A stretch of DNA of 64,000 bases from Archivesica marissinica (taxonomy: Eukaryota; Mollusca; Bivalvia; Venerida; Vesicomyidae). Shown piece by piece: positions 17,037-29,700 of this stretch. The stretch covers positions 85,985,111-86,049,110 of the forward strand of contig CM026386.1 in the NCBI GenBank assembly GCA_014843695.1, read 5' to 3'. Every line of letters starts with the position of its first letter. The stretch's first letter is position 1. The notes under the pieces are model-generated. The model had not been told where the DNA came from. It searched no databases and saw only the letters and a program-made list of their open reading frames with translations. The translations under genes were made by a program, and so were the position numbers.

Positions 17037-20000
17037 TACATATAAACACCACCGAACCCTGCAAGCATTATGTAACTCATGTACAAACACCACCGAACCC
17101 TGCAAGCATTATGTAACTCATGTACAAACACCACCGAACCCTGCAAGCATTATGTAACTCATGTACATATAAACACCACCGAACCCTGCAAGCATTATGT
17201 AACTCATGTACATATAAACACCACCGAACCCTGCAAGCATTATGTAACTCATGTACAAACACCACCGAACCCTGCAAGCATTATGTAACTCATGTACAAA
17301 CACCACCGAACCCTACAAGCATTATGTAACTCATGTACAAACACCACCGAACCCTACAAGCATTATGTAACTCATGTACATATAAACACCACCGAACCCT
17401 GCAAGCATTATGTAACTCATGTACAAACACCACCGAACCCTGCAAGCATTATGTAACTCATGTACATATAAACACCATCGACCCCTGCAAGCATTATGTA
17501 ACTCATGTACATAAACACCACCGAACCCTACAAGCATTATGTAACTCATGTACAAACACCACCGAACCCTACAAGCATTATGTAACTCATGTACATATAA
17601 ACACCACCGAACCCTGCAAGCATTATGTAACTCATGTACAAACACCACCGAACCCTACAAGCATTATGTAACTCATGTACATATAAACACCACAGAACCC
17701 TACAAGCATTATGTAACTCATGTACAAACACCACCGAACCCTGCAAGCATTATGTAACTCATGTACATATAAACACCACCGAACCCTGCAAGCATTATGT
17801 AACTCATGTACATATAAACACCACCGAACCCTGCAAGCATTATGTAACTCATGTACATAAACACCACCGAACCCTACAAGCATTATGTAACTCATGTACA
17901 AACACCACCGAACCCTACAAGCATTATGTAACTCATGTACAAACACCACCGAACCCTACAAGCATTATGTAACTCATGTACAAACACCACCGAACCCTGC
18001 AAGCATTATGTAACTCATGTACAACACCACCGAACCCTGCAAGCATTATGTAACTCATGTACATATAAACACCACCGAACCCTACAAGCATTATGTAACT
18101 CATGTACATATAAACACCACCGAACCCTGCAAGCATTATGTAACTCATGTACAAACACCACCGAACCCTACAAGCATTATGTAACTCATGTACAAACACC
18201 ACCGAACCCTACAAGCATTATGTAACTCATGTACATATAAACACCACCGACCCTGCAAGCATTATGTAACTCATGTACATAAACACCACCGAACCCTGCA
18301 AGCATTATGTAACTCATGTACAAACACCACCGAACCCTACAAGCATTATGTAACTCATGTACAAACACCACCGAACCCTACAAGCATTATGTAACTCATG
18401 TACATATAAACACCACCGAACCCTACAAGCATTATGTAACTCATGTACATATAAACACCACCGAACCCTGCAAGCATTATGTAACTCATGTACAAACACC
18501 ACCGAACCCTGCAAGCATTATGTAACTCATGTACAAACACCACCTAACCCTACAAGCATTATGTAACTCATGTACAAACACCACCAAACCCTACAAGCAT
18601 TATGTAACTCATGTACAAAGACCACCGAACCCTGCAAGCATTATGTAACTCATGTACAAACACCACAGAACCCTGCAAGCATTATGTAACTCATTAACAA
18701 ACACCACAGAACCCTACAAGCATTATGTAACTCATGTACATATAAACACCACAGAACCCTACAAGCATTATGTAACTCATGTACATATAAACACCACCAA
18801 ACCCTGCAAGCATTATGTAACTCATGTACATATAAACACCACCGAACCCTGCAAGCATTATGTAACTCATGTACAAACACCACAGAACCCTACAAGCATT
18901 ATGTAACTCATGTATAAACACCACCGAACCCTACAAGCATTATGTAACTCATGTACAAACACCACCGAACCCTGCAAGCATTATGTAACTCATGTACATA
19001 TAAACACCACCGAACCCTGCAAGCATTATGTAACTCATGTACAAACACCACCGAACCCTGCAAGCATTATGTAACTCATGTACATAAACACCACCGAACC
19101 CTGCAAGCATTATGTAACTCATGTACATATAAACACCACCGAACCCTACAAGCATTATGTAACTCATGTACATATAAACACCACCGAACCCTGCAAGCAT
19201 TATGTAACTCATGTACATATAAACACCATCGAACCCTGCAAGCATTATGTAACTCATGTACAAACACCACCGAACCCTGCAAGCATTATGTAACTCATGT
19301 ACAAACACCACCGAACCCTGCAAGCATTATGTAACTCATGTACAAACACCACCGAACCCTGCAAGCATTATGTAACTCATGTACAAACACCACCGAACCC
19401 TGCAAGCATTATGTAACTCATGTACAAACACCACCGAACCCTGCAAGCATTATGTAACTCATGTACAAACACCACCGAACCCTGCAAGCATTATGTAACT
19501 CATGTACAAACACCATCGAACCCTGCAAGCATTATGTAACTCATGTACATATAAACACCACCGACCCCTGCAAGCATTATGTAACTCATGTACAAACACC
19601 ACCGAACCCTGCAAGCATTATGTAACTCATGTACATATAAACACCACCGAACCCTGCAAGCATTATGTAACTCATGTACATATAAACACCACCGAACCCT
19701 ACAAGCATTATGTAACTCATGTACATATAAACACCACCGAACCCTGCAAGCATTATGTAACTCATGTACAAACACCACCGAACCCTACAAGCATTATGTA
19801 ACTCATGTACAAACACCACCGAACCCTACAAGCATTATGTAACTCATGTACAAAACCACCGAACCCTGCAAGCATTATGTAACTCATGTACAAACACCAC
19901 GAACCCTGCAAGCATTATTAACTCATGTATAAACACCACCGAACCCTACAAGCATTATGTAACTCATGTACATATAAACACCACCGAACCCTGCAAGCAT

Positions 20001-22874
20001 TATGTAACTCATGTACATATAAACACCACCGAACCCTACAAGCATTATGTAACTCATGTACATATAAACACCACCGAACCCTGCAAGCATTATGTAACTC
20101 ATGTACAAACACCACCGAACCCTACAAGCATTATGTAACTCATGTACAAACACCACCGAACCCTACAAGCATTATGTAACTCATGTACATATAAACACCA
20201 CCGAACCCTACAAGCATTATGTAACTCATGTACATATAAACACCACCGAACCCTGCAAGCATTATGTAACTCATGTACATATAAACACCACCGAACCCTG
20301 CAAGCATTATGTAACTCATGTACAAACACCACCGAACCCTACAAGCATTATGTAACTCATGTATAAACACCACCGAACTCTACAAGCATTATGTAACTCA
20401 TGTACATATAAACACCACCGAACCCTGCAAGCATTATGTAACTCATGTACAAACACCACCGAACCCTACAAGCATTATGTAACTCATGTACATATAAACA
20501 CCACCGAACCCTGCAAGCATTATGTAACTCATGTACATATAAACACCACCGAACCCTGCAAGCATTATGTAACTCATGTACAAACACCACCGAACTGCAA
20601 GCATTATGTAACTCATGTACATATAAACACCACCGACCCCTGCAAGCATTATGTAACTCATGTACATATAAACACCACCGAACCCTACAAGCATTATGTA
20701 ACTCATGTACAAACACCACCGAACCCTACAAGCATTATGTAACTCATGTACATATAAACACCACCGAACCCTGCAAGCATTATGTAACTCATGTACAAAC
20801 ACCACCGAACCCTACAAGCATTATGTAACTCATGTACATAAACACCACAGAACCCTACAAGCATTATGTAACTCATGTACAAACACCACCGAACCCTGCA
20901 AGCATTATGTAACTCATGTACATATAAACACCACCGAACCCTGCAAGCATTATGTAACTCATGTACATATAAACACCACCGAACCCTGCAAGCATTATGT
21001 AACTCATGTACATATAAACACCACCGAACCCTACAAGCATTATGTAACTCATGTACATATAAACACCACCGAACCCTGCAAGCATTATGTAACTCATGTA
21101 CATATAAACACCACCGAACCCTGCAAGCATTATGTAACTCATGTACAAACACCACCGAACCCTGCAAGCATTATGTAACTCATGTACAAACACCACCGAA
21201 CCCTGCAAGCATTATGTAACTCATGTACAAACACCACCGAACCCTGCAAGCATTATGTAACTCATGTACAAACACCACCGAACCCTGCAAGCATTATGTA
21301 ACTCATGTACAAACACCACCGAACCCTGCAAGCATTATGTAACTCATGTACAAACACCACCGAACCCTGCAAGCATTATGTAACTCATGTACAAACACCA
21401 CCGAACCCTGCAAGCATTATGTAACTCATGTACAAACACCACCGAACCCTGCAAGCATTATGTAACTCATGTACATATAAACACCACCGAACCCTACAAG
21501 CATTATGTAACTCATGTACATATAAACACCACCGAACCCTGCAAGCATTATGTAACTCATGTACAAACACCACCGAACCCTACAAGCATTATGTAACTCA
21601 TGTACAAACACCACCGAACCCTGCAAGCATTATGTAACTCATGTACATATAAACACCATCGACCTCTGCAAGCATTATGTAACTCATGTACATATAAACA
21701 CCACCGAACCCTGCAAGCATTATGTAACTCATGTACAAACACCACCGAACCCTACAAGCATTATGTAACTCATGTACAAACACCACCGAACCCTACAAGC
21801 ATTATGTAACTCATGTACATATAAACACCATCGAACCCTGCAAGCATTATGTAACTCATGTACAAACACCATCGACCCCTGCAAGCATTATGTAACTCAT
21901 GTACAAACACCACCGAACCCTACAAGCATTATGTAACTCATGTACAAACACCACCGAACCCTACAAGCATTATGTAACTCATGTACATATAAACACCACC
22001 GAACCCTGCAAGCATTATGTAACTCATGTACAAACACCACCGAACCCTACAAGCATTATGTAACTCATGTACATATAAACACCACCGAACCCTACAAGCA
22101 TTATGTAACTCATGTACAAACACCACCGAACCCTGCAAGCATTATGTAACTCATGTACATATAAACACCACCGAACCCTGCAAGCATTATGTAACTCATG
22201 TACATATAAACACCACCGAACCCTGCAAGCATTATGTAACTCATGTACATATAAACACCACCGACCCCTGCAAGCATTATGTAACTCATGTACAAACACC
22301 ACCGAACCCTACAAGCATTATGTAACTCATGTACATATAAACACCACCGAACCCTGCAAGCATTATGTAACTCATGTATAAACACCACCGAACCCTACAA
22401 GCATTATGTAACTCATGTACATATAAACACCACCGAACCCTGCAAGCATTATGTAACTCATGTACAAACACCACCGAACCCTGCAAGCATTATGTAACTC
22501 ATGTACATATAAACACCACCGAACCCTGCAAGCATTATGTAACTCATGTACATATAAACACCACCGAACCCTACAAGCATTATGTAACTCAGTACATTAC
22601 CACGAACCCTGCAAGCATTATGTAACTCATGTACATTAACACCATAGAACCCTGCAAGCATTATGTAACTCATGTACAAACACCACCGAACCCTGCAAGC
22701 ATTATGTAACTCATGTACAAACACCACCGAACCCTGCAAGCATTATGTAACTCATGTACAAACACCACCGAACCCTGCAAGCATTATGTAACTCATGTAC
22801 AAACACCACCGAACCCTGCAAGCATTATGTAACTCATGTACAAACACCACCGAACCCTGCAAGCATTATGTAAC

Positions 22875-25200
22875 TCATGTACAAACACCATCGAACCCTG
22901 CAAGCATTATGTAACTCATGTACATATAAACACCACCGACCCCTGCAAGCATTATGTAACTCATGTACAAACACCACCGAACCCTGCAAGCATTATGTAA
23001 CTCATGTACATATAAACACCATCGACCCCTGCAAGCATTATGTAACTCATGTACATATAAACACCACCGAACCCTACAAGCATTATGTAACTCATGTACA
23101 TATAAACACCACCGAACCCTGCAAGCATTATGTAACTCATGTACAAACACCACCGAACCCTACAAGCATTATGTAACTCATGTACAAACACCACCGAACC
23201 CTGCAAGCATTATGTAACTCATGTACATATAAACACCACCGAACCCTGCAAGCATTATGTAACTCATGTACATATAAACACCACCGAACCCTACAAGCAT
23301 TATGTAACTCATGTACATATAAACACCACCGAACCCTGCAAGCATTATGTAACTCATGTACAAACACCACAGAACCCTGCAAGCATTATGTAACTCATGT
23401 ACATATAAACACCACCGAACCCTGCAAGCATTATGTAACTCATGTACATATAAACACCACCGAACCCTACAAGCATTATGTAACTCATGTACAAACACCA
23501 CCGAACCCTGCAAGCATTATGTAACTCATGTACAAACACCACCGAACCCTGCAAGCATTATGTAACTCATGTACAAACACCACCGAACCCTGCAAGCATT
23601 ATGTAACTCATGTACAAACACCACCGAACCCTGCAAGCATTATGTAACTCATGTACAAACACCACCGAACCCTGCAAGCATTATGTAACTCATGTACAAA
23701 CACCACCGAACCCTGCAAGCATTATGTAACTCATGTACAAACACCATCGAACCCTGCAAGCATTATGTAACTCATGTACATATAAACACCACCGACCCCT
23801 GCAAGCATTATGTAACTCATGTACAAACACCACCGAACCCTGCAAGCATTATGTAACTCATGTACATATAAACACCATCGACCTCTGCAAGCATTATGTA
23901 ACTCATGTACATATAAACACCACCGAACCCTACAAGCATTATGTAACTCATGTACATATAAACACCACCGAACCCTGCAAGCATTATGTAACTCATGTAT
24001 AAACACCACTGAACCCTACAAGCATTATGTAACTCATGTACATATAAACACCACCGAACCCTACAAGCATTATGTAACTCATGTACATATAAACACCACC
24101 GAACCCTGCAAGCATTATGTAACTCATGTACATATAAACACCACCGAACCCTGCAAGCATTATGTAACTCATGTTATGTTATTATGTTATGTTTCGGGTT
24201 TTACGCCTGCATCAGCACCATTTTGGGCTATATCGCCGGCGGGCAGTTTACCTAACAACACCTTTCCTGGGCAGGCTCCAGCGGTTAACCAGTACTTGGG
24301 TGCACCAACCTCCGTAAGAAACTGCCAACTTTTTCATATAAATGAGACACGGTCTGAGCGGGGCTCGAACCCGTGACCATCAGTGATGATAGGTTACAGT
24401 GGTATACAAGTCAGCGACCTTAACCACTCGACCACGGAGGCGGACTTGTAACTCATGTACAAACACCACAGAACCCTGCAAGCATTATGTAACTCATGTA
24501 CATATAAACACCACCGAACCCTGCAAGCATTATGTAACTCATGTACATATAAACACCACCGAACCCTACAAGCATTATGTAACTCATGTACATATAAACA
24601 CCACCGAACCCTGCAAGCATTATGTAACTCATGTACATATAAACACGATAGAACCCTGCAAGCATTATGTAACTCATGTACAAACACCACCGAACCCTGC
24701 AAGCATTATGTAACTCATGTACAAACACCACCGAACCCTGCAAGCATTATGTAACTCATGTACAAACACCACCGAACCCTGCAAGCATTATGTAACTCAT
24801 GTACAAACACCACCGAACCCTGCAAGCATTATGTAACTCATGTACAAACACCATCGAACCCTGCAAGCATTATGTAACTCATGTACATATAAACACCACC
24901 GACCCCTGCAAGCATTATGTAACTCATGTACAAACACCACCGAACCCTGCAAGCATTATGTAACTCATGTACATATAAACACCATCGACCTCTGCAAGCA
25001 TTATGTAACTCATGTACATATAAACACCACCGAACCCTACAAGCATTATGTAACTCATGTACATATAAACACCACCGAACCCTGCAAGCATTATGTAACT
25101 CATGTACAAACACCACCGAACCCTACAAGCATTATGTAACTCATGTACAAACACCACCGAACCCTACAAGCATTATGTAACTCATGTACATATAAACACC
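22875..25200. repeat. About 0.85-kb higher-order repeat within the satellite, about 2.5 copies
   Basis: The variant series caccatcgaaccctgc, then caccgacccctgc, then a fixed order of 41- and 45-bp monomers, starts at 22875, 23731 and 24838. The first spacing is 856 bp. The second is 1107 bp because it contains the 271-bp SINE. Similar starts occur at 19500 and 12826. Confidence 0.65.
24175..24445 (-). mobile_element. tRNA-derived SINE, copy 1, with target-site duplication
   Basis: Read on the minus strand from 24445, the head has a Pol III A box (TGGTCGAGTGGTTAAGG) and, about 75 nt from the head end, a B box (GGGTTCGAGCCCC). This is a class-II (Ser/Leu-like) tRNA-derived promoter. A body of about 165 nt follows, then a short tail of ATAACAT repeats. 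The host sequence tgtaactcatgt is duplicated at 24163-24174 and 24447-24458. Nearly identical to the copy at 42187. The family may belong to the V-SINE group known in bivalves (RUDI), but I cannot confirm that. The 65-residue open frame on the plus strand is a shadow. Confidence 0.9.
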
Positions 25201-25655
25201 ATCGACCCCTGCAAGCATTATGTAACTCATGTACATATAAACACCATCGACCCCTGCAAGCATTATGTAACTCATGTACATATAAACACCACCGAACCCT
25301 ACAAGCATTATGTAACTCATGTACATATAAACACCACCGTACCCTGCAAGCATTATGTAACTCATGTACATATAAACACCACCGAACCCTGCAAGCATTA
25401 TGTAACTCATGTACATATAAACACCAACGTACCCTGCAAGCATTATTTAACTCATGTACATATAAACACCACCGTACCCTGCAAACATTATGTAACTCAT
25501 GTACATATAAACACCACCGTACCCTGCAAGCATTATTTAACTCATGTACATATAAACACCACCGAACCCTGCAAGCATTATTTAACTCATGTACATATAA
25601 ACACCACCGTACCCTGCAAGCATTATTTAACTCATGTACATATAAACACCACCGT
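24447..25655. repeat. 41/45-bp satellite array (right block) and its edge
   Basis: Continuation after the SINE. From about 25280 only 45-bp monomers remain. The last monomers (25420-25655) share a private variant, tatttaactc in place of tatgtaactc, as expected at an array edge. The following 140 bp to 25796 are low-copy sequence with no recognisable gene. Confidence 0.95.
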
Positions 25656-25796
25656 GTCATGATCCTGTCAATGAAATGGATCCTGGTGCAACATACAACG
25701 TCACTTGTTATGACGTCACAACTTTATCAGCAGCATACCATAATATTATTAGTATATGAGGGGTCTGGGGGTCTTGACTTTGTGTCATGTACCTGT

Positions 25797-26633
25797 GCAG
25801 CATACAACAAGGCATATATACCTGTCTACCAGCATACAACAAGGCATATATACCGGTCTACCAGCATACAACAAGGCATATATACCGGTCTACCAGCATA
25901 CAATAAGGCATATATACCGGTCTACCAGCATACAACAAGGCATATATACCTCTCTACCAGCATACAACAAGGCATATATACCTGTCTACCAGCATACAAT
26001 AAGGCATATATACCTGTCTACCAGCATACAACAAGGCATATATACCTGTCTACCAGCATACAATAAGGCATATATACCTGTCTACCAGCATACAACAAGG
26101 CATATATACCTGTCTACCAGCATACAATAAGGCATATATACCTGTCTACCAGCATACAATAAGGCATATATACCTGTCTACCAGCATACAATAAGGCATA
26201 TATACCTGTCTACCAGCATACAATAAGGCATATATACCTGTCTACCAGCATACAATAAGGCATATATACCTGTCTACCAGCATACAATAAGGCATATATA
26301 CCTGTCTACCAGCATACAACAATGCATATATACCTGTCTACCAGCATACAATAAGGCATATATACCTGTCTACCAGCATACAATAAGGCATATATACCTG
26401 TCTACCAGCATACAATAAGGCATATATACCTGTCTACCAGCATACAATAAGGCATATATACCTGTCTACCAGCATACAATAAGGCATATATACCTGTCTA
26501 CCAGCATACAACAAGGCATATATACCTGTCTACCAGCATACAACAAGGCATATATACCTGTCTACCAGCATACAATAAGGCATATATACCTGTCTACCAG
26601 CATACAATAAGGCATATATACCTGTCTACCAGC
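25797..26633. repeat. 32-bp minisatellite made from the exon g donor junction
   Basis: About 26 copies. Read on the minus strand each unit contains ATGCTGGTAGACAG followed by gtatatatgcc, which is the last 14 nt of exon g plus its donor. The array runs directly into the exon (overlap 26622-26633). Stops are absent from some frames, producing spurious open frames of up to 307 residues. Confidence 0.97.
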
Positions 26634-26703
26634 ATGGAACGACGTAAGATACCACTCTAACACAGCCATCATACGATCTTCAGGTTCCGCTAAATTTGTT
26701 ATT
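26622..26703 (-). CDS. OSBPL10/11: ORP-like gene exon g: ORD (82 nt, phase 2 to 0)
   Basis: Minus-strand exon after acceptor ttgttattgcag. Its first base completes the Arg codon of exon f; 27 codons follow, reading [20 protein letters not shown] then SFHAGRQ. ITN, EDRM and YLTSFHxGR are ORP features immediately downstream of the exon f motifs. It ends GACAG before gtatat, a weaker donor. The last 14 exon bases and the donor recur in each unit of the 32-bp minisatellite below it. The next expected exon (KKPYNPI region) was not found between here and position 1, so the following intron exceeds 26 kb. Confidence 0.93.
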
Positions 26704-29700
26704 CTGCAATAACAATAATTATGTCAACATAATGCTTCAGTCTACTACCACTGGCGTAACTAGTTTGTACAAATATATGTTAGATCGATTGCGAAACAAG
26801 TTCTTACAACATTAGTTTAATTATTCTCCAGACCGTATTCCTGATGGAATCCATGGCGATGAGGGAGAGAGAGAGACAATGTGGAAATTAAGGCCTGGAA
26901 TCCATGGTGATGAGGGAGAGAGAGACAATGTGGAAATTAAGGTCTGGAATCCATGGCGATGAGGGAGAGGAAGACAATGTGGAAATTAAGGCCTGGAATC
27001 CATGGCGATGAGGGAGAGGAAGACAATGTGGAAATTAAGGTCTGGAATCCATGGCGATGAGGGAGAGGAAGACAATGTGGAAATTAAAGTCTGGAATCCA
27101 TGGCGATGAGGGAGAGAGAGACAATGTGGAAATTAAGGCCTGGAATCCATGGCGATGAGGGAGAGAAATACATGTGGAAATTAAGGCCTGGAATCCATGG
27201 CGATGAGGGAGAGGAATACAATGTAGAAATTAAGGCCTGGAATCCATGGCGATGAGGGAGAGAGAGACAATGTGGAAATTAAGGCCTGGAATCCATGGCG
27301 ATGAGGGAGAGAAATACAATGTGGAAATTAAGGCCTTGTCTAAGGGAACAATCGTAACGGCTACAGCTGGGTGCAAACATGCAAGTATGGCCTGTCTACT
27401 AGCTGTACATGCAAGTATGGCCTGTCTACTAACTGTACATGCAAGTATGGCTTGTCTACTAACTGTACATGCAAGTATGGCCTGTCTACTAGCTGTACAT
27501 GCAAGTATGGCCTGTCTACTAACTGTACATGCAAGTATGGCTTGTCTACTAACTGTACATGCAAGTATGGCCTGTCTACTAACTGTACATGCAAGTATGG
27601 CCTGTCTACTAGCTGTACATGCAAGTATGGCTTGTCTACTAACTGTACATGCAAGTATGGCCTGTCTACTAGCTGTACATGCAAGTATGGCCTGTCTACT
27701 AACTGTACATGCAAGTATGGCTTGTCTACTAACTGTACATGCAAGTATGGCCTGTCTACTAACTGTACATGCAAGTATGGCCTGTCTACTAGCTGTACAT
27801 GCAAGTATGGCTTGTCTACTAACTGTACATGCAAGTATGGCCTGTCTACTAGCTGTACATGCAAGTATGGCCTGTCTACTAACTGTACATGCAAGTATGG
27901 CTTGTCTACTAACTGTACATGCAAGTATGGCCTGTCTACTAACTGTACATGCAAGTATGGCCTGTCTACTAGCTGTACATGCAAGTATGGCCTGTCTACT
28001 AACTGTACATGCAAGTATGCTGTCTACAGCTGTACATGCAAGTATGGCCTGTCTACTAACTGTACATGCAAGTATGGCTTGTCTACTAACTGTACATGCA
28101 AGTATGGCCTGTCTACTAGCTGTACATGCAAGTATGGCCTGTCTACTAACTGTACATGCAAGTATGGCCTGTCTACTAACTGTACATGCAAGTATGGCCT
28201 GTCTACTAGCTGTACATGCAAGTATGGCCTGTCTAATAACTGTACATGAAGGTGATTCATGCTGGCTACAGCTGGGTACAAACATGCAAGTATGGCCTGT
28301 CTACTAACTGTACATGCAAGTATGGCTTGTCTACTAACTGTACATGCAAGTATGGCCTGTCTACTAGCTGTACATGCAAGTATGGCCTGTCTACTAACTG
28401 TACATGCAAGTATGGCCTGTCTACTAACTGTACATGCAAGTATGGCCTGTCTACTAGCTGTACATGCAAGTATGGCCTGTCTAATAACTGTACATGAAGG
28501 TGATTCATGCTGGCTACAGCTGGGTACAAACATGCAAGTATGGCCTGATTACATGCTGTACATGTAGGTGATTCATGCTGGCTACAGCTGGGTACAAACA
28601 TGCAAGTATGGCCTGTCTACTAGCTGTACATGAAGGTGATTCATGCTGGCTACAGCTGGGTACAAACATGCAAGTATGGCCTGTCTACTAGCTGTACATG
28701 AAGGTGATTCATGCTGGCTACAGCTGGGTACAAACATGCAAGTATGGCCTGTCTACTAGCTGTACATGAAGGTGATTCATGCTGGCTACAGCTGGGTACA
28801 AACATGCAAGTATGGCCTGTCTACTAGCTGTACATGAAGGTGATTCATGCTGGGTGCAAACATGCAAGTATGGCCTGTCTACTAGCTGTACATGCAAGTA
28901 TGGCCTGTCTACTAGCTGTACATGCAAGTATGGCCTGTCTACTAGCTGTACATGAAGGTGACATCAGAAGTGCATCTTGGCCTCAAGGTTATCACTTCTC
29001 TCAAACACAGTCGTAGGCTCACTGATTAGTTGAAACAAGCCCAAATCTCAAATTCAGCAATTAATTTCCCTCTTTCAAACACGAGTTTTAGATATCAAAT
29101 ACAGTGACTATGTAGTGTAGGTCTCGTGTCCTAGTGGAAACAGTCGTTGGCTTGTCCCTCACCCGCTGTAGGTCCGAATCCCACAATGAGTGTCATGCTA
29201 TCTAGCTGGCCAATGGAAGGTCGATGGTTTTACCCAGGTACCAACCCATGCCTGGAATACAGCTTGGAGGGCACTTGGGGTGTGCTTCCACCAATAACAG
29301 CTGTAAGTACATACTGGTTTCATTAACCAAAAGGACAACTATTTGAATTTGAAATAAAAATTCACCAAATTTAGACATTAAGCATACTGGTGCTTTCATC
29401 ACATTCTCCCAATTCAAACTTAGAAAGCTCTTTACAACATGAATGGGTACACATCAGGGCCAAGTCTGAACTGGTGGGTGGGTGACATTTGATCAGACAT
29501 TTGGCAGACCTATAAATTCAAATACAACGATTATTTACTGTCAATTCTAAAAGCATTAAACACACCTAAGGAACACGTCAGGATGTGCCATACAATCTGC
29601 AAACAGCTCTAGCAATGATCTTCTCTCCAGGATGAATGTCGGTAACACAACCTGAAATCAATGTTGGTAACAATAAATGTCGGTAACACAACCTGAAATC

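Larger units (their letters stand above)
1..24174. repeat. 41/45-bp satellite array (left block)
   Basis: Continuous tandem array. The core unit contains GCATTATGTAACTCATG. Two length classes, 41 bp (gtacaaacacc) and 45 bp (gtacatataaacacc), are mixed throughout. Point variants such as cct(a/g)caag, caccatcgacccc, cgtgtata and caccgtaccc tag sub-blocks and reveal higher-order structure. Interrupted by an N gap. Lies in the last visible intron of the ORP-like gene, or downstream of it. All open frames here, on both strands, are repeat shadows. Confidence 0.98.

Noticed and set aside
1..24174. CRISPR-like array
   Set aside because: No unique spacers; units are contiguous variants of one monomer in a eukaryotic sequence.
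24360..24445. Possible tRNA gene (A and B boxes)
   Set aside because: It continues into a SINE body with target-site duplications, the acceptor ends do not pair, and a second copy exists. Promoter part of a SINE, not a functional tRNA gene.
24..25662. Dozens of 60-190 residue frames on both strands in the satellite (YKHHRTLQALCNSC, VHELHNACRVRWC)
   Set aside because: They begin and end at fixed positions of the repeat unit; a 131- or 172-bp combination of monomers creates them.
25676..25790. Possible next ORP exon below exon g
   Set aside because: Neither the expected KKPYNP-type motif nor an acceptor with the required phase is visible. The next exon is probably outside the window.
27230..28307. 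Open frames of 290-353 residues on both strands ([10 protein letters not shown] / [10 protein letters not shown])
   Set aside because: The period of 30 bp is a multiple of three and the unit lacks stops in several frames on both strands. Repeat shadow within an intron.
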